Assembly (NCBI GenBank): GCA_012729785.1
Contig: JAAYCL010000022.1
Coordinates: forward strand, 22,567-86,566
Source of the DNA: Chlamydiota bacterium
GTDB taxonomy: Bacteria; Auribacterota; Tritonobacteria; UBA1439
Reading direction: 5' to 3'
DNA: 64,000 bases
In this document: positions 8,836-17,465 of the stretch, one piece after another
Layout of the letters: each line of letters opens with the position of its first letter
How positions within the stretch are numbered: the first letter of the stretch is position 1
Program-made: the position numbers and the translations under genes
The notes under the pieces: generated by a model
The model's input: only the letters and a program-made list of their open reading frames with translations
The model's database searches: none
Told to the model about the DNA's origin: nothing

Positions 8836-9740
8836 CCGCCCCCTGCCCCATCTGCGGCGGCACGCGTCTCCGCCCCCTGGTCGCGGAGGCGGAACGTTCC
8901 CTGCGCCGATGCCGCGCCTGCGGCGCCGTCCATCTGTGGCCCCGGCCCGCGTCCGCCGTGCTGGAAGAAACCGTCGACCGCGCCGCCGCGCGGCGGCTGC
9001 CCCGCGAGCGGGAGACGGCGGTGCTCGAACGGATACGCGCCCGCAACAGGGAGATACTGGAGCGTTTGGAGCGGCGGGGATGCCGCGGGTCTTTGCTCGA
9101 CGTGGGCTGCGGCCGGGGGATACTGATGGAGGACGCGCGGCGGCGCGGCTGGCGCGTCGCCGGCGTGGAGCTGGCCGGGAAAATCGCGGAGGAGGGGATC
9201 GAAGAGCGCGGTCTCGACATCAAAGTCGGCACCCTCGCCGACGCGGCGTTCCCGGCGGCCTCGTTCGACGCGGTGATCTTCTCCCACTCCCTCGAGCATC
9301 TCGCCGCCCCGGCGGAGGCGCTGCGGGAGGCGGCCGGGCTGGTGCGGGCCGGGGGGTGGGTGTACGTGGAGACGCCGCACTGGGGTTCCCTCTCGAGCCG
9401 GCTGCTGGGGCGCGGCTGGTGGAACGTGGATCCGGACAACCACCTGTTCCTCTTCTCCCGCCGCGCCCTCGAGATCCTCGCCCGCCGCGCGGGGCTCGAG
9501 GCGCGGGAGTTTCGGGGCACGCATTTCGACGCCACGGCGGTGCTGATCCGGCGTGCCCGGCTCCGGGATCCCGCCCTGAACGACCTCGTATGCATCAACG
9601 AGCTGAGGGACCGGCTCTTCTCGATCCGGGGGGCGTGGCGGGCGGCGCGCGTCCTTGACTCGTGCGCCGCGCTGCTGCTCGGGCGGAGCCTGTTGAACGA
9701 CTATCTGGAGTGCTGGCTTCAAAGGCCCGCCGTCCCCTGA
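8832..9740 (+). CDS. SAM-dependent methyltransferase with N-terminal zinc-ribbon-like motif
   Basis: 302 residues from a GTG at 8832 that overlaps the previous stop. An N-terminal CPICGG...CRACG pair can form a small zinc ribbon. Then comes a class I methyltransferase core: LLDVGCGRG near residue 94, FSHSLEHLAAP, and GGWVYVETPHWGS. This arrangement (CPxC ribbon plus Methyltransf_23-type core) is frequent in sugar and polysaccharide clusters. The substrate is unknown; a nucleotide sugar or glycan terminus is likely from context. Confidence 0.75.
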   Translation: MTAPCPICGGTRLRPLVAEAERSLRRCRACGAVHLWPRPASAVLEETVDRAAARRLPRERETAVLERIRARNREILERLERRGCRGSLLDVGCGRGILMEDARRRGWRVAGVELAGKIAEEGIEERGLDIKVGTLADAAFPAASFDAVIFSHSLEHLAAPAEALREAAGLVRAGGWVYVETPHWGSLSSRLLGRGWWNVDPDNHLFLFSRRALEILARRAGLEAREFRGTHFDATAVLIRRARLRDPALNDLVCINELRDRLFSIRGAWRAARVLDSCAALLLGRSLLNDYLECWLQRPAVP

Positions 9741-9777
9741 GCGGGAGGCGTTGCGGGGCGCGGGGGAGCGCATCGGA

Positions 9778-10761
9778 ATGGATCCGTACATCTGCATCAT
9801 CGTCCTCAACTGGAACGGACTGAAGGAGACGCTCGACTGCCTCGCCTCGCTCCGGCGGATCTCCTACCCGCGTTTCAAGGTGATCGTCGTGGACAACGCC
9901 TCGACCGACGGCTCGCCGAAGGCGATCGCCGAACAGTTCCCGGAGGCGCTCCTCATCCGCAACCAGGTCAACGCGGGCTTCGACGGGGGCAACAACATCG
10001 GGATGCGCGCCGCCTTGCGGGAGGGCGCCGAGGCGGTGCTCCTGCTCAACAACGACACCATCGTATGTCCGGAACTGCTGCGTCGGCTCGCCGATGCGGC
10101 GGCCTTCCTCCCGCGCGCGGGCGTTCTCGGGCCCAAGATCTACTACCACGAATCCCCGGATGTCTTCTGGTGGGCCGGGAGCCGGAGCAGCTACTCCACG
10201 ACCGGCTGGATGCTGACCTATACGCAGGAAGGGAAGCGCCAACGCGACGAAGGGCAGTACGACGCCATCAGCCGCATCGCCGCGGTCATCGGCTGCGCGA
10301 TCTACATCAAGAGCGAGGTGCTGCGGGAGGTCGGCCTGCTCGACGAGCGCTTCTTCATCTACCACGAGGAGTACGACCTCTGCCGGCGCGCGGAGGATGC
10401 GGGCTGGTACTGCTACTTCGTGCCGGAGGCGAAGGTGTGGCACAAGGTGTCGATGTCGATGGGGGGGGAGTATTCGCCGTCGCTGTACTACCTCTGGACT
10501 CGCAACTGGATGCTGTTGAGCAGGAAACACACCCCCGTGCTGCTCTGGCCGATGCTCTACCTCGCGTATCTCAAGGAGAGCTTCTGGGTCTACCAGGGAC
10601 TCGGCGAGAAGGGAAGGCACGCCGCCGCAGAGGCGGCGCTCGCGGGGGCGTGGCACGCGCTCCTCAACCGGTTCGGGCCGCCGGGAAGGCTTGTCCCCCC
10701 GCGATTCCTCAGCCGCCTCGCGGCGCGGCGTTTCCGCCGTCTGTCCGGGAGCGGGGGGTGA
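9778..10761 (+). CDS. Glycosyltransferase family 2, rhamnosyltransferase-like
   Basis: 327 residues from the ATG at 9778; a TTG at 9751 is a weaker alternative. GT-A fold: IVLNWNG at the N-terminus, VDNASTDGS for nucleotide binding, LLNNDTIV with the metal-binding Asp, and YHEEYDLCRRAEDAGW near the acceptor site. Adds a sugar from an activated donor during cytoplasmic glycan assembly. It resembles WbbL/rhamnosyltransferase-type GT2 proteins, but donor specificity cannot be read. Followed immediately by a GT4 enzyme. Confidence 0.82.
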   Translation: MDPYICIIVLNWNGLKETLDCLASLRRISYPRFKVIVVDNASTDGSPKAIAEQFPEALLIRNQVNAGFDGGNNIGMRAALREGAEAVLLLNNDTIVCPELLRRLADAAAFLPRAGVLGPKIYYHESPDVFWWAGSRSSYSTTGWMLTYTQEGKRQRDEGQYDAISRIAAVIGCAIYIKSEVLREVGLLDERFFIYHEEYDLCRRAEDAGWYCYFVPEAKVWHKVSMSMGGEYSPSLYYLWTRNWMLLSRKHTPVLLWPMLYLAYLKESFWVYQGLGEKGRHAAAEAALAGAWHALLNRFGPPGRLVPPRFLSRLAARRFRRLSGSGG

Positions 10762-10766
10762 GCGAA

Positions 10767-11885
10767 ATGCGGGTGGCCTACGACGCGGGGATACTCTCCT
10801 CGCCCCATCTCACGGGGATCGGCCGGTACACCCGGCAGCTCGTCGAGGCGATCGCCGCGCTCGGCACGGCGCACCGGTTCGACCTCCTCTTTCCGCGCGG
10901 CGGCGCGATCCCCCCCCCGCCGCCCGGTTTCGCGGCTCGTCGATGCCCCGTGCGGGGCGATATGCGCGAGGACAGGTTCCATCGGCTCTGGTTCGATCTC
11001 TGGCTCCCGTTCGAGATCGCCATGCGCCGGATCGACCTGTTGCACGGTCCCAGCTACCTCCTGCCTCGCACGCGGCGCGCGAGGACCGTGGTGACCGTCC
11101 ATGACCTGGCGCACGAGAAGCGCCCGGAGTGGGCGCCCGGCTGCTCGGCCGGGTTCAGGCGCAGGGCGCGGGAGAGCGCGCGGCGGGCGGACGCGGTGAT
11201 CGCGGTCTCCCGGGCCACGCAGCGGGACGTCGTCGAGATCTACGGGGTGCCGGAGGAACGAATCGAGGTGATCCACGAGGGGGTGGATCCGTCGTGCGTC
11301 CCCGTCGACGATCCCGCGGCGCTCGATCTTTTTCGAGCCCGGCGCGGGCTGACCGCGCCGTACATCCTCTCGGTCCTCTCCCTCTCCCCCCGGAAGAACA
11401 TCCCGGGCCTGCTGCGCGCCTTCGCGCGGGCGCGGCGCACCGCCGGACTGCCGCACCTGCTCGTCGTCGCCGGCAAATCCTACGGCGCCCCCGGCCCGCT
11501 CCGCGACGCGGAGGGGCTCGGCGTGGCGGACCGGTTCCGCTTCATCGACTACGTCCCGGCCGGGGATCTGCCGCTGCTCTACAGCGCGGCGGAGCTGTTC
11601 GTCTTCCCGTCGTTCGACGAGGGGTTCGGCCTCCCGCCGCTCGAGGCGCTCGCCTGCGGCTGCCCGGTCGTCGCCTCGCGCGCGGGGGCGCTCCCCGAGG
11701 TGCTCGGCGACGCGGCGCGCTACTTCGACCCCTCGGACGAGGAGGGGATGGCGGAGGCGCTCGTGTGGGGCGTCCGCGAGGGGAGGAGCCCGGAGGCCCG
11801 TGCGAGGGGGTTCAGGCGGGCGCGGGAATTCACCTGGGAACGGGCCGCCCGGGAGACCGTGAGGCTCTATGAACGGCTTTGCTGA
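10767..11885 (+). CDS. Glycosyltransferase family 4 (GT-B)
   Basis: 372 residues from the ATG at 10767; a GTG at 10758 overlapping the GT2 stop (GTGA) is an equally workable start, giving three more residues. N-terminal half with TGIGRYTRQL; C-terminal Rossmann half with SVLSLSPRKN and the donor-site FDEGFGLPPLEALACG, the E-x7-E element of GT4. The pattern fits mannosyl- or other retaining transferases. Its 3' end overlaps the following gene by 17 nt. A single sugar addition in the cluster's repeat unit is the likely job. Confidence 0.82.
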   Translation: MRVAYDAGILSSPHLTGIGRYTRQLVEAIAALGTAHRFDLLFPRGGAIPPPPPGFAARRCPVRGDMREDRFHRLWFDLWLPFEIAMRRIDLLHGPSYLLPRTRRARTVVTVHDLAHEKRPEWAPGCSAGFRRRARESARRADAVIAVSRATQRDVVEIYGVPEERIEVIHEGVDPSCVPVDDPAALDLFRARRGLTAPYILSVLSLSPRKNIPGLLRAFARARRTAGLPHLLVVAGKSYGAPGPLRDAEGLGVADRFRFIDYVPAGDLPLLYSAAELFVFPSFDEGFGLPPLEALACGCPVVASRAGALPEVLGDAARYFDPSDEEGMAEALVWGVREGRSPEARARGFRRAREFTWERAARETVRLYERLC

Positions 11886-14118
11886 ACGGCCGCGCGGGGC
11901 CGGCGCGGCCGCGGCGCTCGGATGCCTCGCGGGCCTGGCCTACGGCGCGGCCGCGGCCGCGTTCTTCTTCGACCGCTATAGCGTCGTCAAGAACGTCTGC
12001 CCGCCGCCGGAGGGGGGCCGGTTCCTGGCGTTCTCGGCCTGTCTCATCCTCGCCTACGGGACGATCGGGACGTGCGCGGGGGCGCTCGCGGCGGCGGCGG
12101 GACGGCTTCTCCGGTGTACTCCGGCCGGCCGCCGCGGGTGCCCCCCGTTCCTGACGGCCGCCGCCCTCGGCCTCTTCGCCTGGGTGGAGACCGCCGCGTA
12201 TCTCAACGGATACTCCTTCGCATTCGAGTGGGGCCGTCGGGTCTACCTGCGGGGGTGGCAGCTGCGGGCGGCGCTGGTCGATCCGCGGGTCCTCGCCGCG
12301 AACGCGCTGCTCCTGGGGGCCTGCCTCGCGGCCTTCGCCGTCGTCTGGATCCTGCTCGCGCGGTCCAGGCACCCGAACGGCCGCGCCGCCTGGACCTGGG
12401 CCGCATTCCTCTTCGCGACGCTGGCCGTGCCGGTGAACTACCGTCTGCCGGAGAGCGCATCCCCGGCCTCGTGCGCGGCGAACGCCGCCCTCGGGGCGGG
12501 GTGCGTGGCGACCGGATGGTTCCTCGCCGCGGCGTGGGGGCGGCTCCGGGGCACGAATGTCGGGCGCCTGGCGTGGTGCGTCCCCGCCGCGCTCGTCATG
12601 TTCCTCCTCTGCGGGCGCGATTCGCAGGCCAAGACGATCCTCTTCTTCCGTTCCCCCGTCGCGGCGCGGCTCTGCCTGAGAACCCTCAACGCCGCCTTCG
12701 ATCCGGATCGGGATTTCTTCGGCCCCCTCGCGCCGGTCCGCGACTGCGACAACTGGAACGGAAAGATCAACCCGCTCGCCGTCGACCTCCCCGGAAACGG
12801 TCTGGACGAGGATTGCACGGGGGGGGATTTTACGCGCGAAGAGTTCGACCGGCTGCGGCGGGAAGACGAGAGGCGGCGCGCCTACAACGCGGCGGCGGAC
12901 CGCGATGGAGCGCGGCTGCGGGAGGAGCGCTGGGGCACACAACGGCCGGACATCTTCATCCTGCTCGTCGACGCGCTGCGGAGCGACCACGTAAGCCTCA
13001 ACGGGTATCCGCGGCGCACGACTCCGCAGATGGACGACCTCTTTCGCGAAGGGACCTATTTCCCCAGATGCGTCTGCCCCTCGCCGGGGACGGGGCCCTC
13101 GATCTCCTCCATCCTGACCTCCCTGCACCCGAGCGAGCTGCCGGGGGAGGGGGCCGGGGCGGTCCCGACCCTCCAGGCCTCTCTCAAAGAGGCGGGCTAC
13201 TTCACCGCGTCGTTTCAGAGCATCACGCCGCCGTTCCCGGGTCTTCCGCCGCTTCTGCGGGGCGATTTCGACATCTTCTCCGAGCCCGGCGACCGCGGGC
13301 GGTACCGCATCGGCGCCGGCGAGGTGACCGCGGACGTGGAGCGGCTCCTCGACGAGCGCCCCCCCGGCCGGCCCCTCTTCGTCCTCGTCTGCTACTCCGA
13401 CACGCACGCCGCATATCCCGCGCCGCCCCCGTTCTCCTCGATGTTCGGCGCCGCGACCGGCGTCCAGACGATCTTCATCCCGCGCCCCGGCGAACTGGCA
13501 TGGATGACGCTCTGTTACGACAGGGCGGTCGCCTACGCCGACAGCGAGGTCGGGAAACTCATGCGGCGTCTCGGCGAGCGGGGCATCCTGGAGCGCGCGG
13601 CCGTCGTGCTCACCTCGGATCACGGGGAGGAGTTCTTCGAGCACGGCGGGCTGTACCACGGCGCCGGGCTCCACGCGGAGGCGACGACGGTCCCCCTCGC
13701 ATTCCTCCCCTCGTTCCGCGGCGCCCGCACCGTCCCCGATCCGGTCCAGAGCGTCGATATCATGCCCACGCTCCTCTCCCTCGCGGGGGCGCCGGTCCCC
13801 GCCGATATCAGCGGCTGGAATCTCGTTCCCGCGCTCGCGGGGGTTGAGGCGCCGCGGGGGCGGGACCTCGTCTCCGAGACGCTCGGGAAGCCGCCGTCGC
13901 GGCTGATGGCGCTCACGCGGGGCGGGTTCAAGCTGATCCACGATTTTTACAGCGGCACGAACCTGCTCTATAATGCGGAGGAGGATCCGTGCGAGCGGCG
14001 CGACCTGGCGGCGGCGGAACCCGCCCGCGCCGCGGAGATGCAGCGGGGTCTGTTCGATCTGAAGTCGTATCTCGAACTCGCGCGCCTGAAGCGGCGCGCG
14101 GAAGGAGGGGACCGATGA
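11869..14118 (+). CDS. Membrane sulfatase-fold (alkaline phosphatase superfamily) transferase with MopE-like metal motif
   Basis: 749 residues. The first about 275 contain six or so hydrophobic segments, then a periplasmic sulfatase-fold domain from about residue 362: metal-site Asp in LLVDALRSDH, nucleophile region GTGPSISSILTSLHP, and TSDHGEEFFEHGG with further metal ligands. The nucleophile position carries Thr rather than the Cys/Ser needed for formylglycine, so transfer of phosphoethanolamine or phosphoglycerol (or phosphatase activity) is more likely than sulfate-ester hydrolysis; this is inference. Residues 292-320 carry DCD...NPLAV...PGNGLDEDC...GD, resembling the calcium-binding-like MopE motif. 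Context: decoration of the cluster's glycan. Confidence 0.75.
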   Translation: MNGFAERPRGAGAAAALGCLAGLAYGAAAAAFFFDRYSVVKNVCPPPEGGRFLAFSACLILAYGTIGTCAGALAAAAGRLLRCTPAGRRGCPPFLTAAALGLFAWVETAAYLNGYSFAFEWGRRVYLRGWQLRAALVDPRVLAANALLLGACLAAFAVVWILLARSRHPNGRAAWTWAAFLFATLAVPVNYRLPESASPASCAANAALGAGCVATGWFLAAAWGRLRGTNVGRLAWCVPAALVMFLLCGRDSQAKTILFFRSPVAARLCLRTLNAAFDPDRDFFGPLAPVRDCDNWNGKINPLAVDLPGNGLDEDCTGGDFTREEFDRLRREDERRRAYNAAADRDGARLREERWGTQRPDIFILLVDALRSDHVSLNGYPRRTTPQMDDLFREGTYFPRCVCPSPGTGPSISSILTSLHPSELPGEGAGAVPTLQASLKEAGYFTASFQSITPPFPGLPPLLRGDFDIFSEPGDRGRYRIGAGEVTADVERLLDERPPGRPLFVLVCYSDTHAAYPAPPPFSSMFGAATGVQTIFIPRPGELAWMTLCYDRAVAYADSEVGKLMRRLGERGILERAAVVLTSDHGEEFFEHGGLYHGAGLHAEATTVPLAFLPSFRGARTVPDPVQSVDIMPTLLSLAGAPVPADISGWNLVPALAGVEAPRGRDLVSETLGKPPSRLMALTRGGFKLIHDFYSGTNLLYNAEEDPCERRDLAAAEPARAAEMQRGLFDLKSYLELARLKRRAEGGDR

Positions 14119-15134
14119 AGGACGCGGTGCTGGTGACCGGAGGCGCGGGGTTCGTCGGATCGAACCTCGCGGCCGATATCGTTTCGCGGGGCGACCGGGT
14201 GACGGTCTTCGACAACCTCTCGAGGCGGGGGACCGAACGGAACCTGGAGTGGCTCCGGAAGACCTGCGGCGAAAAACTTGAGTTTGTGAAGGGGGATGTC
14301 CGCGATTTCGAGGCGGTGCGCCGGACCGTCGCGCGGGCGCGCGTCATCTATCATCTTGCGGGGCAGGTCGCCGTGACGACCTCGGTCGCGGAGCCGCGCG
14401 AAGACTTCGAGGTGAATGCGCTGGGGACGTTCAACGTCCTCGAGGCGGCGCGCCTGAGCGGCCGTCGCCCGGCGCTGGTCTTCACATCCACGAACAAGGT
14501 CTACGGGGGGATGGAGGATCTGGAGGCGGTGGAGGAGGGGGATCGGTGCCGGTTCTCCTCCGGCGTCCTGGGGATCGCCGAGGACCGGCCGCTCGACTTC
14601 CATTCGCCGTACGGCTGCTCCAAAGGCGCGGCGGACCAGTACGTGCGCGACTACGCCCGCATCTACGGCCTCCCGACGGTCGTCTTCCGGATGTCCTGCA
14701 TCTACGGGCCGCGGCAGTTCGGAAACGAGGACCAGGGCTGGGTCGCGCACTTCCTGATCTCGGGGGCGAAGGGCCGCCCGCTCACCGTCTACGGCAACGG
14801 GAAACAGGTGCGCGACATCCTCTACGTGGCGGATCTCGTCAGGGCGTTCAGGAGTGCGGCGGAGCGGATCGAGACCGCCCGCGGCCGCGTCTACAATATC
14901 GGCGGGGGGGCGAACAACACCCTCTCCCTCCTCGAGCTGCTCGCGATGATGCGCGATCGGTTCGGCTACCGCGTCGAGCCGTCGTTCGCCGCATGGCGCC
15001 CGGGGGATCAGCCGATCTACGTGAGCGACATACGCAGGGCGCGCGAGGAGCTCGGCTGGGAGCCGGCGACCGGCAGGGACGAGGGGATACGAAAGCTCCA
15101 CGACTGGATCAAGGCGAACGACGCGATGCTCTGA
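14115..15134 (+). CDS. NAD-dependent epimerase, CDP-paratose 2-epimerase (RfbE)-like
   Basis: 339 residues from the ATG at 14115 overlapping the previous stop. Extended SDR: GGAGFVGSNLA dinucleotide motif at the N-terminus, STNKVYG, and the YxxxK pair in HSPYGCSKGAADQYVRDYA. That last stretch and CIYGPRQFGNEDQGWVAHF are close to CDP-tyvelose/CDP-paratose 2-epimerases, which epimerise a 3,6-dideoxyhexose on CDP. No other CDP-dideoxyhexose genes are visible in the window, so the true substrate may be another nucleotide sugar. Lies between the sulfatase-fold gene and a GT4. Confidence 0.78.
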   Translation: MKDAVLVTGGAGFVGSNLAADIVSRGDRVTVFDNLSRRGTERNLEWLRKTCGEKLEFVKGDVRDFEAVRRTVARARVIYHLAGQVAVTTSVAEPREDFEVNALGTFNVLEAARLSGRRPALVFTSTNKVYGGMEDLEAVEEGDRCRFSSGVLGIAEDRPLDFHSPYGCSKGAADQYVRDYARIYGLPTVVFRMSCIYGPRQFGNEDQGWVAHFLISGAKGRPLTVYGNGKQVRDILYVADLVRAFRSAAERIETARGRVYNIGGGANNTLSLLELLAMMRDRFGYRVEPSFAAWRPGDQPIYVSDIRRAREELGWEPATGRDEGIRKLHDWIKANDAML

Positions 15135-15159
15135 ACGGCGCGCCTTTCGGGGATCCCCG

Positions 15160-16329
15160 ATGAAGATACTCTGGCTGACGGACGACTTCCTCCCGCACTA
15201 CGGCGGATCCCGCCTGCTCTACTTTCACACGATGGTGCGCTTCCCCCCCGGCGAGGTGCGCCTCCTCACGAAGCGGCGTCCGGGGTGGAGGGAGTTCGAC
15301 CGGCGGGAGGGGCTGCGGGCCGAGCGCGGCTTCTTCCCCGCCCTGCCGGGCCGCCCGCCGTTTTCCATGCTCGCCGTCTACGCCGAGATGCTGCTGCGGG
15401 GGATGCGGGCCATGGCGCGGGAGCGCCCGGACGCCATCGTTTGCGGCGAGATCTTTCCCACCGCCTGCGTCGGCAGGGCGCTCGGGGCGCTGTGGCGGGT
15501 TCCGTATGTCGTCTACGTCCACGGGGAGGAGCTGAACGTTTTGAAAAAGCTTCGCACCGGGGCGCGCCTGATGCGTTCCATCCTCCTCCGCGCGGGCGCC
15601 GTCGTCGCCTCCGCGACCACGCCGCGGGACGAGGCGCTCCGCCAGGGGGTGCCCCCCGAACGCCTGCACCTGCTCCGTCCCGCCGTGGACGACGCCTTCT
15701 TCTCGCGCACTCCCTCCCCGCGCGCCGCGCGGGGGCGCTACGGGATCGGCGACGGGCCGCTCCTGCTCACGGTGGGGCGCCTGGTCGAACGGAAGGGGCA
15801 CGAGGACGTGCTGCGCCTCTTCCCCTCCCTCGCCGAGGAGTTCCCCGGTCTCGCCTACCTGATCGTGGGGGCGGGGCCCGCCGAGGAGCGTCTCCGCCGC
15901 GCGGCGCGGGAGGCGGGCGCGGAGGGCGCGGTGATCTTCGCGGGCCGGATCGGGAGAGACGAGCTGCTCGACTGCTACGCCGCCTGCGACGTCTTCGTGA
16001 TGCCCAACCGCGAGATGTCCGACGGCGATACGGAAGGGGCGTGTATCGTGCTGCTCGAGGCGGCGGCGTGCGGGAAACCGGTCGTGGCGGGGGTGGCGGG
16101 GGGGACTGCGGATTCGGTCGCCGACGGGGAGACCGGGTTCCTCGTCGATCCGGCCGCTCCCGGGGAACTCGGCCGCGCGCTCCGCGTGCTGCTGGGCGAC
16201 GCCGCACGCCGGCGCCGGATGGGGGAGGAGGGCAGGAAGCGGGTGTCCGGGCGGCGATGGGAGGCGTGCGCGCGGGATCTGAGGTCCATCTGCGCAACGG
16301 TCGGCGGGGGAGGGGGCGCGACACGGTGA
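15160..16329 (+). CDS. Glycosyltransferase family 4 (GT-B)
   Basis: 389 residues. N-terminal acceptor domain starting KILWLTDDFLPHYGG, then a donor domain with LLTVGRLVERKGHEDV, GAGPAEERLRR and GACIVLLEAAACGKPVVAG, containing the GT4 E-x7-E-like segment. The layout resembles PimB/phosphatidyl-inositol-mannoside-type and exopolysaccharide mannosyltransferases. Its stop overlaps the GTG of the next GT4 (GTGA), so the two are probably co-translated. Confidence 0.8.
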   Translation: MKILWLTDDFLPHYGGSRLLYFHTMVRFPPGEVRLLTKRRPGWREFDRREGLRAERGFFPALPGRPPFSMLAVYAEMLLRGMRAMARERPDAIVCGEIFPTACVGRALGALWRVPYVVYVHGEELNVLKKLRTGARLMRSILLRAGAVVASATTPRDEALRQGVPPERLHLLRPAVDDAFFSRTPSPRAARGRYGIGDGPLLLTVGRLVERKGHEDVLRLFPSLAEEFPGLAYLIVGAGPAEERLRRAAREAGAEGAVIFAGRIGRDELLDCYAACDVFVMPNREMSDGDTEGACIVLLEAAACGKPVVAGVAGGTADSVADGETGFLVDPAAPGELGRALRVLLGDAARRRRMGEEGRKRVSGRRWEACARDLRSICATVGGGGGATR

Positions 16330-17465
16330 TCCGGGTGCTCTATGCCGTCGACACGATGGCGTACGCGGGAACGCAGACGCACATCGCCGCGATGATCCGC
16401 GGGCACGACCGAACCCGTTTCCTCCCCCGCCTGCTCTGCCTCCAGGAAAAGGGCGCGCTCGGCGCGCGGCTCGAGGCGGAGGGGGTGCCGGTCGAGGCGT
16501 ACGGGCTGAAGCGGATCTACGATTGTGCCGCGGCGCGGGAGGGGCTGCGCCTGGCCGCCTTCCTGAGACGCGAGCGCATCGACGTCCTCCACGCGTACCT
16601 GTTCGCGGCGCAGGCGTTCTGCGTGCCGCCGGCGCGCCTCGCGGGCGTGCCGCTCGTCGTCGCGGGGCGGCGGGCGGTGGGCGTCTACTGGACCGCACGG
16701 AGGCACCGGCTCGCGCGGAGGGTCTCCAACGCCCTCGCGCATCTGCAGGTCGCCAACTCCGAGGCGGTGAAGGAATACCTCGTCCGGCGGGAGGGGGTGC
16801 CGCCGGGCAGGATCAGGATAGTATATAATGGGGTGGACGCGAAGCGGTTCTCCCCGGCCCCGGCGCCCGAAGACCGCGGACCCGGCGAACTCACCGTCGG
16901 GTACGTGGGCAGCCTGACCCGGGTGAAGGGGGTGGATCTCCTGCTCAGGGCCGCGCGGCGCGCGCTCGACGAATTCCCCGGCCTGAAGGTCCGCATCGTC
17001 GGCGAGGGGCCGCTCGAGGCGCGCCGCGCCTACGAGGGGGACACCGGGGCGTCCCTGAAGGCGCTCGCCCGGGAGCTCGGGCTCGGGCGCTGCGTGGAGT
17101 TCGCGGGCGGGACCGAGCGCCCGGAGGACGAGTTCAAGCGGATGGATCTGTTCGTGATGGCCTCGCTTTCGGAGGGGATGTCCAACGCCGTGCTCGAGGC
17201 GATGGCCTCGGGCCTCCCGGTCATCGCCACGGCGAGCGGCGGGAACCGGGAGGTGGTGGAGGAGGGGAAGACCGGGCTGCTCTTCCCCGTCGGCGACGAC
17301 CGGGCGCTGTCGGAGCGGATCCTCGCCTTCGCCCGCGACGCCGGGCGCCGGCGCCGGATGGGGGAAGCGGGCAGGAGACGGGCGCTCGAGCGGTTCACGC
17401 TGGAGCGGATGGTGGCGGGGATGGAAACGGTCTATCTCGACGGCCTCCGGGAGAGGGGGCGGTGA
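16326..17465 (+). CDS. Glycosyltransferase family 4 (GT-B)
   Basis: 379 residues from a GTG at 16326 overlapping the previous stop. N-terminal VLYAVDTMAYAGTQTHI, with the glycine-rich turn typical of GT4 acceptor domains; donor domain GYVGSLTRVKGVDLL, IVGEGPLE, and SLSEGMSNAVLEAMASG. Similar to WbpH/PelF-like and N-acetylgalactosamine-type transferases in exopolysaccharide clusters; no specificity call is made. Overlaps the radical SAM gene by 4 nt. Confidence 0.8.
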   Translation: MIRVLYAVDTMAYAGTQTHIAAMIRGHDRTRFLPRLLCLQEKGALGARLEAEGVPVEAYGLKRIYDCAAAREGLRLAAFLRRERIDVLHAYLFAAQAFCVPPARLAGVPLVVAGRRAVGVYWTARRHRLARRVSNALAHLQVANSEAVKEYLVRREGVPPGRIRIVYNGVDAKRFSPAPAPEDRGPGELTVGYVGSLTRVKGVDLLLRAARRALDEFPGLKVRIVGEGPLEARRAYEGDTGASLKALARELGLGRCVEFAGGTERPEDEFKRMDLFVMASLSEGMSNAVLEAMASGLPVIATASGGNREVVEEGKTGLLFPVGDDRALSERILAFARDAGRRRRMGEAGRRRALERFTLERMVAGMETVYLDGLRERGR

